35,544 nt of DNA, from contig JAPLTX010000040.1 in assembly GCA_026397915.1 (NCBI GenBank), positions 1 to 35,544 on the forward strand, written 5' to 3'. A program made the translations under genes and the position numbers. This stretch comes from Verrucomicrobiota bacterium. Lineage in GTDB: Bacteria > Verrucomicrobiota > Verrucomicrobiia > CAIQCK01. Position 1 is the first letter of the stretch. Each line of letters opens with the position of its first letter. Shown here one piece after another: positions 8,063 to 15,247 of the stretch. The notes beneath the pieces were generated by a model. It did no database searches. It was not told where the DNA came from and worked only from the letters and a program-made list of their open reading frames with translations.

Positions 8063-8776
8063 CTAGCGCTTCAAGATTTCCTCAACGCGGAAGGTTTGAT
8101 TCGGATAGAGATCTTTCGGCACCTTGAGGAAGCCTCTCTTTTGCACCACCTGAGAGATCGCGCATTCCCTGCTATCGCCCTCGCAGAACCGCTGGAGATA
8201 CGCTTGATACATGACATCATGGATTGGAATATGACGTCCGTAAAAGGGGCACACCTGTTGCAGTGAACACTTGCTTCGCTTCTCCTCCCTCTCTTTGGCT
8301 TCCGCAATGATCGGCCATGCGGCGTTGGCAAAGGCCTGTAACAGCGTTGCCTCGTCCTTGGTATATTCGGTTTCCCTATTGCCCACGCCCAAAACGCCTT
8401 TGATGCTTTCGCCGGCCATCAGCGGCACGTTCATATGCCGCAGGACGGGAACATGCCCTTTCGGAGTGCCTTTCTTCGTCCGGCGAGAGCAGTTCTTGTA
8501 ATCGTTGCAGATGACCGCCTTGCGGTCCCGGACGCAATCGCCCCAAAGACCGGTGTTCTCGACCAGATAGACTATCGGCTTGTTCGCCATGCCGCACATG
8601 GCCATTGCGCCCTTTGACCAAGCGATCATGGTCAACAAGCGTTCCCACTTGTTAAGGATCGCGAAGTAGCCGATTTTGCTGTCCGTCAAACGGATGGCTT
8701 CTTCGATCACCAAGTCCGCCACCCTTCGCAAGGTTTGACTATTGCTCTCGCGTAATCTGCGAAGCGCTTCCTTCAT
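8063..8776 (-). CDS. GAF-domain sensor-like protein with Cys-rich tail (237 aa)
   Basis: A single GAF-type domain occupies most of the protein (about residues 10-165). The pattern DSKIGYFAILNKWERLLTMI, then a middle with several cysteines (MCGMAN, WGDCVRDRKAVICNDYKNC), then NVPLMAGESIKGVLGVGN, is typical of GAF_2 domains found beside histidine kinases. The C-terminal tail (about 170-225) has further cysteines (CSLQQVC, FCEGDSREC) that could bind a metal or cluster. No kinase, output or DNA-binding domain is attached, so it may act through a partner encoded elsewhere. The start is supported by GGGAGG about 10 nt upstream. It is transcribed away from the HU gene and converges on the efflux operon. 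Ligand and partner are unknown. Confidence 0.8.
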   Translation of the reverse strand: MKEALRRLRESNSQTLRRVADLVIEEAIRLTDSKIGYFAILNKWERLLTMIAWSKGAMAMCGMANKPIVYLVENTGLWGDCVRDRKAVICNDYKNCSRRTKKGTPKGHVPVLRHMNVPLMAGESIKGVLGVGNRETEYTKDEATLLQAFANAAWPIIAEAKEREEKRSKCSLQQVCPFYGRHIPIHDVMYQAYLQRFCEGDSRECAISQVVQKRGFLKVPKDLYPNQTFRVEEILKR

Positions 8777-8910
8777 AGTCTGGCCTCCCTATTTAAGTCC
8801 AGTGTTCGCTGTCGAACTCCCGCGTCAGAAACCTGCTGACTAATACCACGCCCGAGGCATTCTGGCAATCACTACGTCGAACATTGTTGTCCGTTTCCCA
8901 CAAGAAAATG

Positions 8911-8939
8911 TTGATTTCCGCAAGCGCGATGCCTAAAGT
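8911..8939 (+). promoter_or_regulatory. Likely sigma-70 promoter of the HU gene
   Basis: TTGATT at 8911-8916 and TAAAGT at 8934-8939 are separated by 17 bp. The predicted transcript would have a leader of about 40 nt containing the AAGGAG ribosome site of the HU gene. Confidence 0.5.
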
Positions 8940-8986
8940 CCGCTCACATTTCGTTTCACAAACAATAACAACAAAGGAGACAGACC

Positions 8987-9277
8987 ATGCCCAAGATGAC
9001 CAAGAGTCAGATCGCCGCCACCATTGCTGAGAAGGTCGGCATCAAGAAAAAGGAAGCCGCTCTCGCAATGGAAGAGTTGGCCAACCTCGCCTACAAAGAG
9101 GCGAAGAACACCTTCGTCGTGCCCGGACTGGGCAAACTCGTGCTCGTCCAACGCCCGGCTCGCAAAATGATCATGCGCTTTGGCCCCAAGGCCGGCCAGG
9201 AGATTTTGGTTCCGGCCAAGAAGGTCGTGAAGTTCCGCCTCGCGAAGGCCGCGAAGGACGCAATCCTCAAGAAGTAG
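8987..9277 (+). CDS. HU/IHF-family nucleoid DNA-binding protein (96 aa)
   Basis: HU-family proteins form dimers that bend and compact DNA. The N-terminal helical part reads MTKSQIAATIAEKVGIKKKE. The beta-arm core is partly recognisable as VPGLGKLVLVQRPARK followed by FGPKAGQEILVPAKKVVKFR, and the end is lysine-rich. The length is normal for the family. The usual arm-tip proline motif (RNP) is not obvious, and RFGPKAGQE stands in its place, so this is a divergent HU. An AAGGAG ribosome site precedes the start, and a strong intrinsic terminator follows at 9304-9360, so the gene is monocistronic. It may be one of several HU copies in the genome. Confidence 0.92.
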   Translation: MPKMTKSQIAATIAEKVGIKKKEAALAMEELANLAYKEAKNTFVVPGLGKLVLVQRPARKMIMRFGPKAGQEILVPAKKVVKFRLAKAAKDAILKK

Positions 9278-9303
9278 TCGCGCTCTTAGCGTAACATTTG
9301 TGC

Positions 9304-9360
9304 CCAACGGGCCAACTCGCGCCGACGCTGTCGGATGCCGGGTTGGCCCGTTGGTTTTTT
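9304..9360 (+). terminator. Intrinsic terminator after the HU gene
   Basis: A perfect 13-bp inverted repeat, CCAACGGGCCAAC at 9304-9316 and GTTGGCCCGTTGG at 9342-9354, is followed at once by six T residues. The 25-nt loop contains a smaller hairpin (CCGAC-GCT-GTCGG). This is a textbook rho-independent terminator and ends the HU transcript before the lyase-like gene. Confidence 0.9.
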
Positions 9361-9387
9361 CGGGGGAAAGAATCCGCGGCGTGTGTG

Positions 9388-9416
9388 TTGCCGCGGCGCG
9401 GCACGAGTGCTACAAA
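9388..9416 (+). promoter_or_regulatory. Possible leaderless promoter of the lyase-like gene
   Basis: TTGCCG at 9388-9393 and TACAAA at 9411-9416 are 17 bp apart, and the ATG at 9425 lies 8 nt after the -10-like box. This would place transcription start at or just before the start codon. No SD is visible before this ATG, consistent with a leaderless message. The stretch ACTGCG just before the start resembles the boxes before 15248 and 20694. Confidence 0.4.
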
Positions 9417-9424
9417 CTGCGAGA

Positions 9425-12400
9425 ATGAAACGCTTCCGCCTCGCTCTCATCTTCCTCGTGAGTCTCTGCGCCACTGCGCACTGCGACGCCCAGAATACCA
9501 ATACCAATTTCCGTGGCCTGTCCGGCTTCATCTACGAGGTCGAGGACTGGACCACGCCGCGCGACTGGCTGACCAATCAGGTCTCCGCGACGAAGTGGCG
9601 GCTCTGGACCACGGAGGGCAAAGGCAAACGCTCGCGCGACGCGTCGCTCACATCGCCAACCATCAAAGCCGACCGCGCCACGCCCGAAGAAGGCGCGCCG
9701 GTGCTGCACACGCACATCACCGGCATCCCGTGCGGCGTCTATCGCGCGTGGCTCGGGCCAACAACGCGTCCCCTCGCCTACTCACTCGACGCCGGCAAGA
9801 CATGGCTGAAATCCGCAAGCGGTGAAACCGACCTCGGTGTCCACGAAATCAAGAACGGCGCGCTTGATCTCTGCGCGGACGACCGCCACGCCAACCCCGC
9901 CAGCATCGGCTCCGCCTACTACGACTACATCCGGCTCGTGCCTTTCGTGCCGCCGACGCTGAGCCAACTGGCGGCGTTCACTCTGCCCGACGGCTCGACG
10001 CAAATCTCCTGGATCAGCAGCGAGCCGGCGCCCGCCGCTGTTGTCGAGTGCGAAGGCCACGAGTTCACCGAAACCGAGAGCGATCAGCGCAACCATCGCG
10101 TCGTCCTGACCGGCTTGCCCGCAGGCAAACGTTGCGAAGCGCGCGTGCGCTGCCTCGGCGCGCGTCTCGCACGGGTGAAGTTCATCGTCGGACAACGACC
10201 GAACATCGCCCGATCCAAATCGCAAACCATCGCGTTAACCATCAGCGAGCCGACGGACACGCCGAGGAAGAACTGGCCCGTCACTACCGGTGTGCCGTTT
10301 GCTCAAGGCGCGTTGGCCTCTGCCGACCACGCACAGCTTCTCGATGCCGAAGGCAAGCCTATGCCGGCGCAGTTTGAAGCGACCGCGTTCTGGCCCGACG
10401 GGAGTCTGAAGTGGCTCCAAGTCAGCTTCTGCACGGACACCGCGCGCGAGCCGGTGAAGCTACAACTGCGGATCGGGGCACGTCACACCGACACCCCTGC
10501 CTGTGCCGTGGTGGTCCGGGAAACAGTTGATGCCATTACGATCTCGAACGGCCCGTTGTCATTGCGCGTGGACAAGAAGAAGTTTGCTCTGTTTGACGGC
10601 CTGCCATCGGTTGGTGAACCGAAGGGCGGCAACGCCCGCATTCTCGACGCGAACGGGAAGGTTTATTTCCTCGGCGGGCCGGATACCGTGGTGGTCGAGG
10701 AGCGAGGCCCCGTCCGTGCCGTCCTGCAAGCCGAAGGTGACTTCATGGCCGAAGACGGCGCTAAGCTGTTCCGTTGGCGGGCGCGTTATTTCGTCTGCGC
10801 CGGCCAGCCGTGGGTGCGGCTGAGTTGGACAATTGGCAACAACGCCACCAGCGCGGTTCTGACCAGCCTGCAAACCGCGGGCATTCGTATCCCACTCGCC
10901 GCGAACGGGCCACTCCGCGGCTCTTTCGATAACGGCCCCGCAGTCGAGATCAAAGACGACAATTCCACATGGTTGTTGCAGGACAAGGACGATCATTTCA
11001 CCGCATCTGCGAACGGCCAACAAACGAGCGGCAAGCAATCAGCCGGTTATGCCGTGATCACTGATGGCACGCGTCGCATCGAGGCTGTCGTAAAGGACTG
11101 TTGGCAGCTTTATCCGAAGGGTATCGCCATCAAACCCGACGGTCTCCACGTCCGCGTGCTGCCGCCGTTGCCCAGTAACGCGTTCGCGAAGGAATCACAG
11201 AACGCCGAGGACCTCATCCGGCTCTACTACTGCTACGACCACGGCCAGTATCGCGTGAAGCGCGGACTGGAGTTCACCACGGACATCTACGTGCGTTTCG
11301 GCGGCGACGATGCGGCCAAGTTTGCCGCGTGGGTCAACAATCCACTCCTTGCCGTCGCGTCGCCGCGGCACTACTGCGACAGCGGAGTGTTTGGCATCGT
11401 CGAGCCGCGACAGGCGGGAGTTTTCGACAACTACGAGCGGATGGCCGATGAGGGCTTCGCGCAACTGGAGAAGAACCGTCAACAGAAACATGAATACGGC
11501 TGGATGAACTTCGGCGACTGGCACGGTGAGAGGCATTTCAACTGGGGCAACCACGAATACGACATGATGGGCGCGCTGGCGTTCCAGTTTATCCGCACCG
11601 GTGACGTGAAATGGCTGCGACGCGCCGAAGAAGCCACGCGACATAGCACGGACATAGACACGGTTCACTACCCATGGCAGGAACGGATGCCGGGCCGCGT
11701 CTATGCCCATTCCGTCGGCCACGTCGGCGGGTTCTTCGATATGACCGATCCGCAATTCCAGCGTCTCGGCAATGTTTTTGGTCTCAGCGACGTCACCCGC
11801 CCAAATCCGTTCGTTGCCGGAGCGATCGATCCCGGCGGCCACATCTTCCAGCCGGGCAATCTCCGCGTCGGTTTCCTGACCGGCGAGCGCCCATATCGCG
11901 ATGCTGCCGAGATGGTATGTGCCGCGCAAGCGGCCTACATGACCCGCAACTTCAACTTCGGCATCGAGCGGGCTGCTGGTTGGCCACTGATGAACGCCAT
12001 CGCCGCCTACGAGGCTACGGCCAATCCGTTCTTTCTGAACGCTGCGCGGCTTTACGTCGAGAAGATCATCGCCAAACAAACCGAGCGCGGCGACTGGAAC
12101 CTCAAGCATGGTCCGCCAGAGTGTCTCCACCAGCCGCCGCATCCTGGCGGCAAGGCCTTCGCCACCGGCGTGCTCCTCAACGGCCTGATGATGTTTGACA
12201 CGGTTGCGCCATCGCGCGAGGTCAAACAATGCATTGTCCGCGCCGCGCACTGGTTGGAGAAATACTCATGGAACCACGAGACGCACGGGTTTCGCTACAT
12301 AGACACCTGCCCCACTTTTGACCAAGGCAGGGGTAACGGCGGCACCGACTTTCTGGTCTCCAGCGGGCTGGCCTACGCCTGCACGCTCGACCGCGATCCC

Positions 12401-12580
12401 GCGCTCAAAGCCCTGCTCTTCGATTCCCTGGGGCGCGCCCTTCATTCCACAGCCAAAGCCGGCAAGGACTTCATCATGGACATCAGACAAACGCCGCACG
12501 CGCTGGCGATCCTCCATCAGCATTTCGGCATCAAGGAACTGCCCGAACCTGTTTCCACGCCGGCGAAGAATCACAAATAG
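9425..12580 (+). CDS. Exported exo-rhamnogalacturonan lyase-like protein (PcRGLX/YetA family)
   Basis: This is a 1051-aa exported protein. The start at 9425 is chosen because it begins directly with a signal peptide (KRFRLALIFLVSLCATAHC). An N-terminal beta-rich region (about 25-150) with a carbohydrate-binding look and an FN3-like stretch (about 180-260) come first. The PcRGLX/YetA pattern starts near residue 270: PVTTGVPFAQGAL, then AQFEATAFWPDGSLKWLQVSF. A central beta-sandwich and an alpha-rich domain with GDWHGERHFNWGNHEYDMMG near residue 697 follow. Members of this group include exo-acting lyases that cleave rhamnogalacturonan of pectin (PL26). The catalytic residues are not assigned here and the true substrate may differ. 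The neighbours are other sugar-degrading proteins. Confidence 0.8.
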   Translation: MKRFRLALIFLVSLCATAHCDAQNTNTNFRGLSGFIYEVEDWTTPRDWLTNQVSATKWRLWTTEGKGKRSRDASLTSPTIKADRATPEEGAPVLHTHITGIPCGVYRAWLGPTTRPLAYSLDAGKTWLKSASGETDLGVHEIKNGALDLCADDRHANPASIGSAYYDYIRLVPFVPPTLSQLAAFTLPDGSTQISWISSEPAPAAVVECEGHEFTETESDQRNHRVVLTGLPAGKRCEARVRCLGARLARVKFIVGQRPNIARSKSQTIALTISEPTDTPRKNWPVTTGVPFAQGALASADHAQLLDAEGKPMPAQFEATAFWPDGSLKWLQVSFCTDTAREPVKLQLRIGARHTDTPACAVVVRETVDAITISNGPLSLRVDKKKFALFDGLPSVGEPKGGNARILDANGKVYFLGGPDTVVVEERGPVRAVLQAEGDFMAEDGAKLFRWRARYFVCAGQPWVRLSWTIGNNATSAVLTSLQTAGIRIPLAANGPLRGSFDNGPAVEIKDDNSTWLLQDKDDHFTASANGQQTSGKQSAGYAVITDGTRRIEAVVKDCWQLYPKGIAIKPDGLHVRVLPPLPSNAFAKESQNAEDLIRLYYCYDHGQYRVKRGLEFTTDIYVRFGGDDAAKFAAWVNNPLLAVASPRHYCDSGVFGIVEPRQAGVFDNYERMADEGFAQLEKNRQQKHEYGWMNFGDWHGERHFNWGNHEYDMMGALAFQFIRTGDVKWLRRAEEATRHSTDIDTVHYPWQERMPGRVYAHSVGHVGGFFDMTDPQFQRLGNVFGLSDVTRPNPFVAGAIDPGGHIFQPGNLRVGFLTGERPYRDAAEMVCAAQAAYMTRNFNFGIERAAGWPLMNAIAAYEATANPFFLNAARLYVEKIIAKQTERGDWNLKHGPPECLHQPPHPGGKAFATGVLLNGLMMFDTVAPSREVKQCIVRAAHWLEKYSWNHETHGFRYIDTCPTFDQGRGNGGTDFLVSSGLAYACTLDRDPALKALLFDSLGRALHSTAKAGKDFIMDIRQTPHALAILHQHFGIKELPEPVSTPAKNHK

Positions 12581-12586
12581 AAAAGC

Positions 12587-12615
12587 TTTGCGTTCGCCGA
12601 AGCAATCGCTAGATT
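12587..12615 (+). promoter_or_regulatory. Possible promoter upstream of the leader peptide and MDR gene
   Basis: TTTGCG at 12587-12592 and TAGATT at 12610-12615 are 17 bp apart. The predicted transcription start lies close to the ATG at 12624, the first codon of an 8-codon reading frame that overlaps the dehydrogenase start. Confidence 0.35.
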
Positions 12616-12623
12616 AACAGCCC

Positions 12624-12650
12624 ATGTTGAAGGACATTGAGCCACTATGA
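12624..12650 (+). CDS. Possible 8-codon leader peptide (MLKDIEPL)
   Basis: A short frame begins at the expected transcription start and ends with a TGA that overlaps the ATG of the next gene (ATGA at 12647-12650). This arrangement would couple translation of the dehydrogenase to reading of the leader. The dehydrogenase has only a distant AAGGAC as ribosome site. It could equally be a chance frame; the sequence shows no attenuator structure or repeated codons. Confidence 0.25.
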   Translation: MLKDIEPL

Positions 12651-13510
12651 AAACTGAAGCCATCTCTTTTATCGGACCACGCAAGGTTGAAATCCGCGAA
12701 GTTGAGGTCAGTGACCCCCAACCCCAGCAGGTTCAGGTTCTCTGCAAAGCCACCGGCATTTGCGCGGCAGACACCTCTCGTTTCACCGAAACGGACAAGC
12801 AAGCTTTTCCCTTCGCGCCCGGCCGCGAGGGCGTCGGCCAGGTCATTCGCGTTGGCAGTGACGTGAAGGACATTCAGCCCGGCCAATACGTCACCTGCAA
12901 TCGCTGGCAGAAAATTCAGAATATGGACGCCAGTCTCGCGCATAAGATTCCGGGCGAGCCGGAAGACCCCGCCCTGTGGCTCGTGGATCCAGTCGCTCGC
13001 GCCATTGCCTGCGTCCAGTTCGCACACGTCCAACCCGGCGACCGCGTCGCGGTTATCGGCGCCGGTTTCATGGGACTGCTGGTCACGCAACTGGTCGGGC
13101 GCTATCCGGTTTACGAACTCACCGTAGCCGATTCAAAGCCGAAGAACCTGAGCCTTGCCGCGGAATTTGGCGCAACGGAAACCGTCAACACGGCCGCGAA
13201 GGACGGCGAAGCGCGCCTCGAAGTCTTGAAGAAGGAACCTTTCGACTTGGTCATTGCCGTCACCTGTCCGCAGCCTTTGCTCGACCTCGGACGCCAACTC
13301 TGCCGCCGCGGTGGTCGCTACGTCATTGGGATCGCCGACACCGCTGCGTGCGCCGGCCAGTTCGATCGGGCCGTCCGCACGATGTGGCGCAGTTTGGTGG
13401 ACCTCAAGCCGCTCGTCACCCATCGCCACAAGTTCGCCGATGTCCAAACCGCAATGGAAGCCGCCGCTCAGGGCGGGGACAACTACATCCGTGGCGCGCT
13501 GACATTCTAA
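12647..13510 (+). CDS. Medium-chain dehydrogenase/reductase (MDR) family oxidoreductase (287 aa)
   Basis: An N-terminal GroES-like catalytic domain (1-120) precedes a Rossmann NAD(P) domain with the motif VIGAGFMG (G138, G140, G143). A GICAAD motif gives Cys39 at the catalytic zinc position. The usual GHE that supplies the zinc-binding histidine reads GRE (Arg60), and the four-cysteine structural zinc loop is absent, which accounts for the short length (usual 330-370). It is therefore probably a zinc-less oxidoreductase, or has changed its metal site. It sits between two sugar-degrading enzymes and may oxidise a sugar or sugar acid. No signal peptide, so cytoplasmic. The substrate is unknown. 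Confidence 0.85.
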   Translation: MKTEAISFIGPRKVEIREVEVSDPQPQQVQVLCKATGICAADTSRFTETDKQAFPFAPGREGVGQVIRVGSDVKDIQPGQYVTCNRWQKIQNMDASLAHKIPGEPEDPALWLVDPVARAIACVQFAHVQPGDRVAVIGAGFMGLLVTQLVGRYPVYELTVADSKPKNLSLAAEFGATETVNTAAKDGEARLEVLKKEPFDLVIAVTCPQPLLDLGRQLCRRGGRYVIGIADTAACAGQFDRAVRTMWRSLVDLKPLVTHRHKFADVQTAMEAAAQGGDNYIRGALTF

Positions 13511-13543
13511 GCATTCGGCGCGGCCTTCCCTTGCGTGGCCTAT

Positions 13544-13614
13544 GCGGTTGCTAACCGCGTCCACATAGACGCGATTTTCGTCCCTTTACCGCTGCGCGCT
13601 GTGTGTCACATACT
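13544..13614 (+). promoter_or_regulatory. Shared promoter box, copy 1 (GH27 gene)
   Basis: A small hairpin (GCGGTT-GCT-AACCGC, 13544-13558) is followed by GCGATTTTCGTCCCTTTACC ending at 13590 and by CATACT at 13609-13614. TTTACC and CATACT are 18 bp apart, and the ATG is 7 nt after CATACT. The same layout occurs at 15201-15240 and 20623-20686. In all three it is exactly 47 nt from the first T of TTTTC to the A of ATG. Spacing fits a -35/-10 pair with transcription starting at the start codon. Confidence 0.6.
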
Positions 13615-13621
13615 GGCGCGC

Positions 13622-15187
13622 ATGAACTCAACACGCCTTGCTGGTTTTGCAGTCCTGTTCAGCTTGATGTTCGCGCCGCTGGCGTTCGGCGCGGACACCG
13701 ACAAACAACAGCCGCCCATCCTCACGCCGAAGCCGTCACCGAAGCCGCGCATCAATGGCGCGAAGGTGTTCGGCGTGCGGCCGGGCCATCCCATCCTTTA
13801 CACCATCGCGGCGACGGGCGAGCGGCCGATGAAGTTCTCCGCAGCGGGCCTTCCGGACGGCGCGCGGCTCGACGAGCAGAAGGGGCGCATCAGTGGCGCC
13901 ATCGCAAAACGCGGGACGTATTGTGTGATGCTCCGCGCCGAGAACGCACGCGGTCATGCCGAGCGTGAGTTGCGGATCGTCGTGGGCGATGACATCTGCC
14001 TGACGCCTCTGCTGGGGTGCAACACATGGGGCGGTTGGGGTTCCAAGGTCGCCGATGCGAACCTCCGCGCGGCTGCGGAAGCGATGGTCCGGCTGGACCT
14101 GATCAACCACGGCTGGCAATACATCAACATTGACGATGGCTGGCAGGGAAGGCGTGGCGGCAAACACAACGCCATCCAGCCGAACGAGAAGTTCCCCGAC
14201 ATGCGCGCGCTCACTGACTACATCCACAGCCACGGCCTAAAGGCTGGCATTTACTCGACGCCGTGGGCCACGAGCTACGCTGGATTCGTCGGCGGCTCCA
14301 GCGACGACCCGCAGGGAGCTTGGGAGAAGCCGAAGCGTCCGCGCGACGGCTGGCGCTGCGGCAAACATTTCTTCGAGTCGAACGACGCGCGCCAATGGGC
14401 TGAGTGGGGATTCGATTACGCCAAATACGATTGGGGCATAGACAGCATCGTCCTCACCCGCCGCATGGCCGACGCGCTCGCAGCGTGCGACCGCGACATC
14501 GTGCTTGAGTTGTCCAACTCGGTGCCGCTGAAGCTCGCCGCCGATTGCGTGAGACTTTGTCAGTTGACGCGGACGACCGGCGACTTGATTGACCTTTGGG
14601 ACCGCTCGCAGATGGAACCGTCCGTGAGCCGCTGGGCGGTCGGCATCCGCGAGGTGATGCTCCAGCATGATGCTTATGCGCCGTTCCAGCGTCCGGGGCA
14701 TTGGAACCACGCGTGCAACCTTCGCGCTGGCCTGCTGGGCGGCTGGCGCGACAAACCGCTCACACCTTCGCGCCTCACGCCTGACGAACAATACTCGCAC
14801 GTCAGCCTCTGGTGTCTCTGGAGTTCACCGATGATCATTGGCACGCCCATCGAGCGGCTCGACGAATTCACGCTGAGCCTGCTCAGCAACGACGAGATGC
14901 TTGAGGTCAACCAGGATCCGCTCGGCAAACAAGCCGTGCGCACCGAGATCGCCAACGGCGGGGAAATCTTGATCAAGGAACTCGAAGACGGCACGAAGGC
15001 CGTGGGCATCTTCAATCCCGGCCCGGCAGCGGCGAAGCTCACTGTGCAATGGTCGCAGCTCGGCGTGCACGGCAAGCAAAAGGTCCGCGACCTCTGGCGG
15101 CAGAAAGACCTCGGCGTGTTCGAGAAGGAATTCTCAACCGTTGTGCAGCGTCACGGCGTGGTGATGGTGCGGCTGACGGCGAAGTGA
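13622..15187 (+). CDS. Exported GH27 alpha-galactosidase-like glycosidase
   Basis: This is a 521-aa exported enzyme. The start at 13622 gives a clean signal peptide (about 1-24, ending PLAFGA). A short putative Ig-type domain (about 45-120; GVRPGHPILYTI followed by LPDGARLDEQKGRISGA) precedes a GH27-type barrel. It shows GCNTWGGWG, YINIDDGWQG, FDYAKYDWG (Asp270, likely nucleophile) and LIDLWDRSQM (Asp327, candidate acid/base). The C-terminal beta domain has NQDPLGKQA and FNPGPAAAKL, as in alpha-galactosidases. GH27 enzymes release alpha-linked galactose, and some act on related sugars. It is expected to work in the periplasm or outside the cell with the lyase-like and GH99-like proteins. Its promoter box is shared with the next gene and the MFS transporter. 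Confidence 0.9.
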   Translation: MNSTRLAGFAVLFSLMFAPLAFGADTDKQQPPILTPKPSPKPRINGAKVFGVRPGHPILYTIAATGERPMKFSAAGLPDGARLDEQKGRISGAIAKRGTYCVMLRAENARGHAERELRIVVGDDICLTPLLGCNTWGGWGSKVADANLRAAAEAMVRLDLINHGWQYINIDDGWQGRRGGKHNAIQPNEKFPDMRALTDYIHSHGLKAGIYSTPWATSYAGFVGGSSDDPQGAWEKPKRPRDGWRCGKHFFESNDARQWAEWGFDYAKYDWGIDSIVLTRRMADALAACDRDIVLELSNSVPLKLAADCVRLCQLTRTTGDLIDLWDRSQMEPSVSRWAVGIREVMLQHDAYAPFQRPGHWNHACNLRAGLLGGWRDKPLTPSRLTPDEQYSHVSLWCLWSSPMIIGTPIERLDEFTLSLLSNDEMLEVNQDPLGKQAVRTEIANGGEILIKELEDGTKAVGIFNPGPAAAKLTVQWSQLGVHGKQKVRDLWRQKDLGVFEKEFSTVVQRHGVVMVRLTAK

Positions 15188-15200
15188 TGCCGGATGGTCG

Positions 15201-15240
15201 TTTTCGTCCCTTTACCGCAGCGCCTCAGCTCACGCATACT
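15201..15240 (+). promoter_or_regulatory. Shared promoter box, copy 2 (GH99-like gene)
   Basis: TTTTCGTCCCTTTACCGC starts at 15201, with TTTACC at 15211-15216 and CATACT at 15235-15240. The spacer is 18 bp and the ATG at 15248 follows 7 nt later, exactly as in the copies before 13622 and 20694. It begins 13 bp after the GH27 stop codon, so the two genes have separate promoters although they are adjacent. Confidence 0.6.
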
Positions 15241-15247
15241 GCGAAGG

